Made by a program: the position numbers and the translations under genes. This document shows positions 58,331-64,000 of a stretch of DNA of 64,000 nucleotides, one piece after another. How positions within the stretch are numbered: the stretch's first letter is position 1; every line of letters starts with the position of its first letter. Under the pieces are notes generated by a model that ran no database searches, was not told the DNA's origin, and was given only the letters and a program-made list of their open reading frames with translations. Source of the stretch: Streptomyces parvus (GTDB lineage: Bacteria > Actinomycetota > Actinomycetes > Streptomycetales > Streptomycetaceae); contig NZ_BMRY01000010.1 in the NCBI RefSeq assembly GCF_014648875.1, forward strand, positions 124,001 to 188,000, written 5' to 3'.

Positions 58331-60938
58331 GCAGCTTCAGCAGATCGTGCGGCCGGTGGCCGTCGCTCCCGGGGCCTCGGCCCTCCGGGGCGGCGGCCTC
58401 CTCTGCGTCCGGCCCCGCCAGGAAGTGCAGGGCGAGCAGCAGCCCGGCCGCCCCGGTGGCCAGGTCGGCGGAACAGCGCCGCAGCCGGGCCCCGGGCACC
58501 AGCAGCCGGTCCCCGTCGGCGACCAGGTGCCAGGACAGGTTGCGCACGGAGGCCAGGACTTCGGGCCCGGCCGGTCCTTCGTCCTCCAACTGGCGGGCGG
58601 TGGCGACGAGTCCGGCGCGCCCGGTGAACAGCCCCGGCTCGCGCACGAACTCGTTGCCGCAGCCCTTGCGCACCCCGGGCAGCAGTCCGGCGAGCGAGGG
58701 CGCTTCCTGCCGGGCCAGGTAGGCGCGGGCGACCAGGGCGAAGCCGCCGCTGCCCTGGTCGAGGTAGAGGAGGTGGCGGCGGCCGTCCTTGACCTGGACC
58801 GTGCCGTCGTCCATCGCCACGCAGTGGCCGGAGTCCCGGTACAGGGCGGTGCGGGCGGCGCGCAACAGCCACTCCTCGCCGGTGAGCGCGTGCAGTTCGA
58901 GGTGGAGCAGCGCCGCGCCGCTGAGCCCGCGCAGCAGCCCGGCCGACGGCGGGGCCTCGGGCCCGCCCGGCACCGTCTCGCCCCGCACGAGGCAGTCGAG
59001 GTCCCAGGCGGTGCGCAGGGCGGTGTCCAGCAGCTCCGGATCCGGGGCCCCGGGGGTCGCTCCGGCCAGGCGGACGGCGGCCAGGGCGATGCCCGCGCGC
59101 CCGGTGAGCAGATCGGCCGAGGGGGACGGGTGGGCGGCCTCGGCGGCTCGGGCGAACAGCTCGCGCCCCTCGTCCGGGCGGCCGAGCAGCGCCAGTGTCA
59201 CGGCGGTGCCCGGCAGCCCGTCGTAGAGGCCGCCCGGGGCCGCGGGGTCGCGGCGGCGGGCGGTCTCGGCGAGCCAGTCGGTCCAGGCGGCCGGGACCGG
59301 GGCCCCGACGCGGTGGAGGGCGTAGAGGACACCGGCGGCCCCGTGCGCCAGATCCGTACCGCCTGTGGCGAAGCCCTTGGGGTCGCCGGGGAAGAGCCGG
59401 TCGCGCCGCTCGGGCGTCGCACCCGCGTGGATGCCCGCGATCAGCCGGGTCCGCAGCTCGGCCCAGTCGGGCGTGGGCCCGCCGAGGAGGGCGGCGATCT
59501 CGCTCTCCCGGCCGGCGGCGCGCTCGGCCGCCCGCAGCAGGGCCGGGCGCGCCGGACCGGCGTCGGGAGCGAGACCGTAGCGCTCGCGGGCCCAGGACTC
59601 CAGGGACAGCGCCTTGACCCGGTCGTGGGAGGCCATCTCGGTCAGCGGCATCAGCATGGTGAGCCAGGTCGCCCACAGGGCGTAGGCGTCGGCCTCCGCG
59701 CCCGGGGTGCCGGGTGGGGCCTGGAGCCCGGGGGCACCGGCCAACGGGGTTGTCGCGTCGTCGAGTTCGGTGGCGTACTCGAAGTCGACGAGTGCGAGCC
59801 GGCCGTCGGGCCGCAGGATGATGTTGGAGGGGTGCAGATCGCCGAAGCGCAGGCCCCGGCCATGGATCTCGCGGAGTGCGGCGCCGAGTTGGGCGGTCAC
59901 ATGGTGCACCCACGCGGCGTAGGGGGCGAGTTCGTCGGCCGTGCGGGCTCCGCGCACCAACGCGAAGCGGGCCACGATCTCGTCGAGCAGGGTGGGCCCC
60001 TCCACGTACTCCGTCATCAGGAACCGGTGCTCCCACACGGTCCGTACGCCGTACACCTCCGGTACGCAGTCGAGCCCGGCGAGCGCCGTGAGGGCCCGGT
60101 GCTCGCGCTCCAGCCGGGTCACGGCGTCGTCGCCCACCGCGTCGAGCCCGCAGTGGGGACGGGCCTCGCGCAGCACGACCCGGTGGCCGGTCTCCCGGTG
60201 CCGGGCGAGGTAGATGCCGCCCGCGTTGGAGAACTGGAGCGCCTCGGTGACGGTGTACGGGAAGGAGTCGTCGCGGGCGACGGCGCGGGCGGCGAGGTGG
60301 GGCCGCAGCAGCTCGGGCACCTTCACCCAGGCAGGCGTCCGAAACACCACGCCCCGTTCGTCGGGCACGAGTTCGCCGGAGGGGTGGCGCAGGGCGGGCA
60401 CCCGCTCGCCCCGGGCGTCGCGGCACCAGCGGTCGACGAAGGAGCCGTACCGTACGTAGACGGGGGCGTCGCCGATGCGCAGGTCGCTCAGGATGTACGG
60501 GCCCCGTCGGCCGGACAGGGCCGTGGTCAGCTCGTCGAGCAGCCGGGCCAGAGCCGTCTCGTCCGGCGGGTAGAGGGTGAGGAACTTCCCCGCACTGCCC
60601 CGGGACATGTACTTCCCCGACATCAGCAGGAGCGCCTGCTCGCTGCGGAGGAACTTGAACGGGACCCGGTGCCGGAGGCAGATCGCGGCGGTGTCGCGGA
60701 GGGTGAGGGCCGCCTCGTCGGGAACGGTCGACACGTGGATCTTCCAGCCCTGTTCGGCCGGTTCGCCGCCCTCGGGCAGGAGGGACGTCCACAGCCCGCC
60801 GGCCACGCGCCGCCACCCGGAGGGCGGTTCGGCCGTGTCGAGGGGGTAGCGGCTCTCCTGGTCGGGCAGCCGGGCCGGGGTGTCGTAGTACCGGCGGTCG
60901 GCGAGGCAGTACAGCTGGGTCTCCTGGATGCCGGGCAC
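58317..60938 (-). CDS. class III lanthipeptide synthetase LanKC
   Basis: An 873-residue three-part enzyme: lyase-like N-terminus (about 1-210, with FKFLRSEQALLLMSGKYMSRGSAGKFLTLYP), Ser/Thr kinase (about 230-500; VVLREARPH at the ATP-lysine region reads Arg at the expected Lys, GDLHPSN loop near residue 365, VDFEYA in place of DFG), and a LanC-like C-terminus that lacks the WCxG and CHG zinc ligands, which makes it class III rather than IV. It phosphorylates, eliminates and cyclises precursor Ser/Thr residues. GTG 60938 follows GAGGAGGT. It lies 12 bp behind the MFS gene, after the precursor genes. Confidence 0.9.
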   Translation of the reverse strand: MPGIQETQLYCLADRRYYDTPARLPDQESRYPLDTAEPPSGWRRVAGGLWTSLLPEGGEPAEQGWKIHVSTVPDEAALTLRDTAAICLRHRVPFKFLRSEQALLLMSGKYMSRGSAGKFLTLYPPDETALARLLDELTTALSGRRGPYILSDLRIGDAPVYVRYGSFVDRWCRDARGERVPALRHPSGELVPDERGVVFRTPAWVKVPELLRPHLAARAVARDDSFPYTVTEALQFSNAGGIYLARHRETGHRVVLREARPHCGLDAVGDDAVTRLEREHRALTALAGLDCVPEVYGVRTVWEHRFLMTEYVEGPTLLDEIVARFALVRGARTADELAPYAAWVHHVTAQLGAALREIHGRGLRFGDLHPSNIILRPDGRLALVDFEYATELDDATTPLAGAPGLQAPPGTPGAEADAYALWATWLTMLMPLTEMASHDRVKALSLESWARERYGLAPDAGPARPALLRAAERAAGRESEIAALLGGPTPDWAELRTRLIAGIHAGATPERRDRLFPGDPKGFATGGTDLAHGAAGVLYALHRVGAPVPAAWTDWLAETARRRDPAAPGGLYDGLPGTAVTLALLGRPDEGRELFARAAEAAHPSPSADLLTGRAGIALAAVRLAGATPGAPDPELLDTALRTAWDLDCLVRGETVPGGPEAPPSAGLLRGLSGAALLHLELHALTGEEWLLRAARTALYRDSGHCVAMDDGTVQVKDGRRHLLYLDQGSGGFALVARAYLARQEAPSLAGLLPGVRKGCGNEFVREPGLFTGRAGLVATARQLEDEGPAGPEVLASVRNLSWHLVADGDRLLVPGARLRRCSADLATGAAGLLLALHFLAGPDAEEAAAPEGRGPGSDGHRPHDLLKLLTLG

Positions 60939-60950
60939 GGCAATACCTCC

Positions 60951-62264
60951 TCAGAGTGCGCCGGGACCGGCGGCGTCGGGGACGGGACGGGGCGCGGCCT
61001 GCGGGGCGGAGGCGTCGGAGTCCTCCGCGTCGGCCTCCGGTGCGGCGGGGTCCGCGGGCGGCGGGACGGCCCCGGACCGTACGGAGGGGGCGAGTGTCAT
61101 GACCGCAGCCGAGACGGCCAGCACCGCGCCGACCACGACGAAGGCGTTGCGCGGGCCGAGCGCGGTCAGCAGAGCGCCACCCGCGAGCGGGCCGAACGGC
61201 TGGACGATCGACGACAGGAAGGAGGCCGCGCTCTGCACCCGGCCGACCCGGTCCTCGGGGGTGACGACCAGCAGGGTCGACAGGAACCCGATGCTGGCGA
61301 CGGTCGACAGGCACATGCACACCGCGCAGAGCAGCCCCGCGACCAGCGGGCTGCTGAGCCAGGCCAGGACGCCGGCCGTCAGCACGCAGCTCCAGCAGGT
61401 GATGACCAGGAGGGCCCGGATGTGCCGGTCGGGTGAGAGCCGGGGCGCGAGCAGCGCGCCGACGAGAGCACCCGCCGAGACGCAGGTGATGACGAAGCCG
61501 CCGCCGAGCCCGGAGCGGCCGCCCTCGGAGAACACGGCGAGGGCGGTGAAGGTGAGGGCGCCGAACGCGAAGTTCATGCCGAGGCCGAAGACCAGCAACA
61601 CCGTACGTAGGTAAGGCAGTTGCCAGAGGAAGCCGAGTCCGGCGGTCAGCTCGTCGCGGCTGAGGACCGAGCCGGCCTTCTTGTGGGCGGCCGAGCGCGT
61701 ACGTACGAGGGCCACGCAGACGGTCGACAGGAACAGGCCGAGGAACTGGGCGGTGAAGGGCAGCGCCTCGTGGACGCCGAAGAGCGCGCCGCCGACGAGC
61801 GGGCCGACCAGCCGGACCGTGGCGGTACGCGCCTGGAGCCGGGCGGTCGCCTGGCCCATCTGGTCCGGCGGCACGACCGCGCGCAGCAGACCGAAGGCGG
61901 CGGGGGCGTAGACGCTGTTGAGGACGGCCCCGGCGGTGGCGACCAGCAGGACGAGCACCATGGGGGCGTGGCCGTTCCACACGGCGACGGTCAGGGCGGT
62001 GACCGCGAGCAGGCTCCCCACGTCGCACAGCCGCATCAGTCTGCGGCGTTCTACCCGGTCGGCCATGACCCCGCCGGGCAGCATCGTGATCAGCACGGCG
62101 CAGATGGAGACGGTCCCCACGGTGCCGGCCTGCACGGCGGAGCCGGTCTCCTTGAGGATGAGCAGGGGCAGCGCGAGGGCGCTCATCTGGCTGCCCAGAA
62201 CGGCGAACAGGCCGCTCATCCAGAGCAGCCGGAAGTCCCGGTTGGAGCGGAGGGGCGTGGCCAT
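60951..62264 (-). CDS. MFS exporter of the class III locus
   Basis: A 437-residue major facilitator with about 12 helices: RLLWMSGLFAVLGSQMSALALPLLILKETGSAVQAGTVG at the start, MLPGGVMADRVERRRLMRLCDVGS (motif A), later GRVQSAASFLSSIVQPFGPLAGGALL. It belongs to the DHA3/tetracycline-antiporter-like group that often accompanies RiPPs. ATG 62264 with GGGAG upstream. It sits between the precursor genes and lanKC and would export the product. The last 40 residues are Pro/Ala/Asp-rich and outside the membrane fold. Confidence 0.88.
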   Translation of the reverse strand: MATPLRSNRDFRLLWMSGLFAVLGSQMSALALPLLILKETGSAVQAGTVGTVSICAVLITMLPGGVMADRVERRRLMRLCDVGSLLAVTALTVAVWNGHAPMVLVLLVATAGAVLNSVYAPAAFGLLRAVVPPDQMGQATARLQARTATVRLVGPLVGGALFGVHEALPFTAQFLGLFLSTVCVALVRTRSAAHKKAGSVLSRDELTAGLGFLWQLPYLRTVLLVFGLGMNFAFGALTFTALAVFSEGGRSGLGGGFVITCVSAGALVGALLAPRLSPDRHIRALLVITCWSCVLTAGVLAWLSSPLVAGLLCAVCMCLSTVASIGFLSTLLVVTPEDRVGRVQSAASFLSSIVQPFGPLAGGALLTALGPRNAFVVVGAVLAVSAAVMTLAPSVRSGAVPPPADPAAPEADAEDSDASAPQAAPRPVPDAAGPGAL

Positions 62265-62331
62265 CGGCAGGCTCCCGGAGATCGGCGTACGGACGTGAGA
62301 TGACGGACGTGAGATGAGGGACAAGCACGGC

Positions 62332-62363
62332 GGGGCGGCTCCCGTTGTTCGCGGAGCCGCCCC
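62332..62363 (-). terminator. hairpin between precursor and exporter genes
   Basis: GGGGCGGCTCC and GGAGCCGCCCC form a perfect 11-bp stem with a 10-base loop, 90 bases after the precursor stop on the minus strand. It lacks a T tract and is probably a partial terminator that keeps precursor mRNA in excess. Confidence 0.65.
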
Positions 62364-62452
62364 GTACCGCCCGTCCGCCGGCCGGGCGCCGCGGGGGCGA
62401 GGCCTCGGCCTCGGCCCGCCGCGGCGCGCGGCCCGGTGGTTCAGCGCTGAGT

Positions 62453-62611
62453 TCAGCGCTGCTGCTCGACGACGCTCAGCACGCTGATGCAGTTGCCGTC
62501 GGTCGTGTCGCCGCCCTGGACGGAGGTCTCCTGGAGGTCCAGGACGGAGTGCGCCTCGACCTCGGGGGTCTCGTTGGTCTCGTCGCCGGCCGGCTTGGTG
62601 TTCTCGGACAT
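62453..62611 (-). CDS. class III lanthipeptide precursor, copy 1
   Basis: A 52-residue peptide. Residues 1-30 (MSENTKPAGDETNETPEVEA then HSVLDLQETS) are an acidic leader with the LxLQ box (VLDLQ) that LanKC enzymes bind. The core after ETSVQGGDTTDG is NCISVLSVVEQQR: one cysteine with Ser/Thr on both sides, so at most one (methyl)lanthionine or labionin ring. GGAG 6 bases before ATG 62611 sets the start; an ATG 12 bases further upstream (MEIT) would consume the ribosome site. Copy 2 shares the leader exactly. Confidence 0.85.
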   Translation of the reverse strand: MSENTKPAGDETNETPEVEAHSVLDLQETSVQGGDTTDGNCISVLSVVEQQR

Positions 62612-62631
62612 GGTGATCTCCATCCACTGGA

Positions 62632-62724
62632 TATGCGGTACGCGGTATGCGGTGTGCAGAACGCGATGTGCGGAACGCGGTGTGCCGAGATGCGGTGTGA
62701 CGGAAATGCGGTGTGCGGCGGGCG
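62632..62724. repeat. ATGCGGTGTGC-type short repeats between precursors
   Basis: The 116-bp gap between the two precursor genes is full of variants of ATGCGGTGTGC and GAACGCG at roughly 10-18 bp intervals. It looks like locally expanded sequence left by the tandem duplication. No spacer structure, not a CRISPR. Confidence 0.7.
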
Positions 62725-62727
62725 AGA

Positions 62728-62889
62728 TCAGTTCTCGACGACGCTGAGCACGCTGATGCAGTTGCCGGGCGGCGCGATGATGTCGCGGTCGGCGTTGACG
62801 GACGTCTCCTGGAGGTCCAGCACGGAGTGCGCCTCGACCTCGGGGGTCTCGTTGGTCTCGTCGCCGGCCGGCTTCGTGTTCTCGGACAT
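62728..62889 (-). CDS. class III lanthipeptide precursor, copy 2
   Basis: A 53-residue peptide whose first 31 residues and ribosome site equal copy 1 (VLDLQETSV), then a different middle (NADRDIIAPPG), then the same NCISVLSVVE ending. It lacks the two threonines that precede Gly-Asn-Cys in copy 1 (DTTDGNC versus IAPPGNC), so ring formation must use other Ser/Thr residues, for example those after the Cys. First gene of the leftward operon, divergent from the radical SAM gene. Confidence 0.85.
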   Translation of the reverse strand: MSENTKPAGDETNETPEVEAHSVLDLQETSVNADRDIIAPPGNCISVLSVVEN

Positions 62890-63019
62890 GGTGATCTCCA
62901 TCCACTCGTCACTGCGGGACCGGGACGCCCGGAGGATGCCCTCCGGTGTCCGGTGCGGCGGGCCGGTGCCTGCCGTTGCCGAGAAAGTTAGGAAGCCTGG
63001 CCTGGCGATCGCTTCGCCG

Positions 63020-63037
63020 CCGGTATGGCACCGGTAT
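63020..63037. promoter_or_regulatory. 11-bp-period heptamer repeats, SARP-like site
   Basis: CCGGTAT occurs at 63020-63026 and 63031-63037, exactly 11 bp apart, the arrangement SARP activators bind. It lies in the 322-bp divergent region between precursor copy 2 and the radical SAM gene; nothing else is clear in that region. A correctly spaced -10 box was not found on either strand, so this is a candidate only. Confidence 0.45.
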
Positions 63038-63211
63038 TGCCCCCAGCTCGCGGCGGCGAAAGCACCCCCGGCGAGGTGGGCCGACGCCCCCGGAACCCAT
63101 GCTGACCTGGTCCCATACCGCTGCCGAAGCGCCTTCGGACCGTCCTCGAACCGGTGGCCCACAGCCTGGGTACGCGCCCGACGCGCCCCGGCCCCGAAGG
63201 AGGCGGCCCGC

Positions 63212-64000
63212 ATGGAACTCGCCGAACTCGTCGCACGGCGGCCCTTCCCCGCCGCAGGTCTGCTGCTCGGCCTCACCCGGCGCTGCCCGCTGAGCTGCGC
63301 GCACTGTTCGACCGGGTCGGGCCCGCTCACCCGCCAGCAGCCGGACCCCGCTGAACTGGAGCGATTCGTCGGCTCGTTCACCGAGGAGAACCGGCCGGAC
63401 GTGGTCATGCTCACCGGCGGGGAGCCGCTGCTGCTGCCCGCGCTCGCCGAGCGGCTGAGCACCCTGGCACGGGCGTCCGGATCCCGTACGGCGCTGCTGA
63501 GCGGCATGTTCTTCGCGCGGGGCTGGAGCCGGCGGGCCGGGAGCCGACGGGCCGGGAGCCGACGGGCCGGAGGCCGGCTGCACGGGCGCGGCGCGTCGGG
63601 CGGGGGGCTTGCGGGCCGACGGGGCGGGGCTCTTCCGCCCGCCATCCTGCGCGCCATCCGCTCGGTCGACCATTTCTCGGCCTCGCTCGACGTCCACCAC
63701 GAACGCGAGGTGTCGCGGGCCGACGTGTTCCGCGCCCTGCACCTCGTCCGGGAGGAGGGCGTGGCCGTGAGCCTCCACCTCACCGGGACGGGTGGTTCGG
63801 ACCCGTATCTCGCCGGCCTCACCCGGGCGGTGGAGGAGGAGTTCGACGGCCGGGTGCCGTGCCTGGTCAACGAGGTGCGGCCGTTCGGCCGGGCCGCTTC
63901 CTGGGCACGGGCCACCCGCACCGGCCCCGACCCCGCCGCGGCGTCCCCGTGCTCGATGGCCGCCTGGCCCGTGGTCGCCTTCGACGGCCGGGTGCTGGCC
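63212..64000 (+). CDS. radical SAM protein, C-terminus outside window
   Basis: The first 263 codons are visible. CPLSCAHC (about residues 29-36) is the CxxxCxxC iron-sulfur motif; VVMLTGGEPLLLP is the SAM-binding GGE motif; SVDHFSASLDVHHEREV and VAVSLHLTGTG follow as in the barrel, and SPCSMAAWPVVAFDGRVLA may lead to further cluster cysteines. GAAGGAGG precedes ATG 63212. A 15-bp repeat inserts RRAGS units after the GGE strand. It is divergent from the precursor genes and may add a radical modification to them (inference), or act as a separate maturase. Confidence 0.82.
   Translation, partial: MELAELVARRPFPAAGLLLGLTRRCPLSCAHCSTGSGPLTRQQPDPAELERFVGSFTEENRPDVVMLTGGEPLLLPALAERLSTLARASGSRTALLSGMFFARGWSRRAGSRRAGSRRAGGRLHGRGASGGGLAGRRGGALPPAILRAIRSVDHFSASLDVHHEREVSRADVFRALHLVREEGVAVSLHLTGTGGSDPYLAGLTRAVEEEFDGRVPCLVNEVRPFGRAASWARATRTGPDPAAASPCSMAAWPVVAFDGRVLA
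63525..63569. repeat. 15-bp in-frame tandem repeat in the radical SAM gene
   Basis: Three 15-bp units (63525-63539 with one base different, 63540-63554, 63555-63569) of GGAGCCGACGGGCCG encode repeated Ser-Arg-Arg-Ala-Gly, followed by further Gly/Arg-rich sequence before the next barrel strand. Confidence 0.85.

Noticed and set aside
58317..60938. Class IV lanthipeptide synthetase (LanL)
   Set aside because: The C-terminal cyclase-like part has no WCxG or CHG zinc motifs, so class III fits better.
57049..62328. Minus-strand frame of 1759 codons across SARP, lanKC and the MFS gene
   Set aside because: Arg/Pro/Gly-rich shadow in the wrong frame; LanKC and the MFS protein use another frame of the same strand with clear domains.
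62632..62724. CRISPR-like repeats between precursor genes
   Set aside because: Irregular short variants without spacers; explained by local duplication.

Overview
The window is very GC-rich, with dense, often overlapping genes, GTG/TTG starts, few TTA codons, SARP and LAL regulators and several RiPP-type loci. This is what a Streptomyces (or close actinomycete) chromosome looks like: part core (citrate synthase, RecD-like helicase, RNHCP proteins), part accessory. No tRNA, rRNA, CRISPR array, integrase or transposase was recognised.

Positions 1-10111 hold the most unusual locus. Two divergent operons face each other across a 12-bp inverted repeat. Leftward are a nucleotidyltransferase, a PqqD-like RiPP recognition protein and an AurF-like diiron oxygenase (cut by the window edge). 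Rightward are an ABC exporter (ATPase and two permeases), a 22-residue peptide with an exceptionally strong ribosome binding site and a lasso-leader-like YxxPxV motif, a hairpin, an asparagine-synthetase-like protein with a PqqD-like C-terminus, a dTMP-kinase-like protein, a ProC-like reductase, an ArsR-like regulator and a methyltransferase. I read this as a candidate undescribed peptide-scaffolded (RiPP-like) pathway. It lacks the protease and the longer precursor of a lasso cluster.

Positions 10156-17792 are a myo-inositol catabolic locus (iolC, aldolase, iolB, iolD and iolA/mmsA leftward; an iolE-like gene rightward). The divergent promoter region carries a 40-bp interrupted palindrome whose outer arms form TTGACA on both strands. 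Positions 17800-26083 hold a DinB protein, a small HTH protein, a methyltransferase, an MMPL transporter divergent from a TetR regulator with a 53-bp operator, and a copper set (CsoR-type box, CopZ-like chaperone, CopA ATPase). Positions 26084-26618 are non-coding, with strong RNA-like structures, between copA and citrate synthase.

Positions 26619-49606 are mixed: citrate synthase, a RecD2-like helicase, a MarR/MFS pair with tandem operators, a LuxR HTH remnant, a membrane protein, a CGNR regulator, an epoxide hydrolase, an eCIS-core-type DUF4157 protein, a Tat-exported amidase, a GH25 lysozyme, a leaderless VOC gene, a tandem RNHCP pair, a DinB protein, a second MMPL transporter, a SARP, and a LacI-controlled sugar operon (Gfo/Idh, DUF993, TIM barrel).

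Positions 49781-64000 join two lanthipeptide-type loci. The first is a class II LanM with a following 65-residue Ser/Thr-rich peptide that has no cysteine, and a leaderless LAL regulator carrying a TTA codon. A large SARP lies between the two. The second is a class III locus (LanKC, MFS exporter, two near-identical precursor genes) divergent from a radical SAM gene that runs off the right edge.
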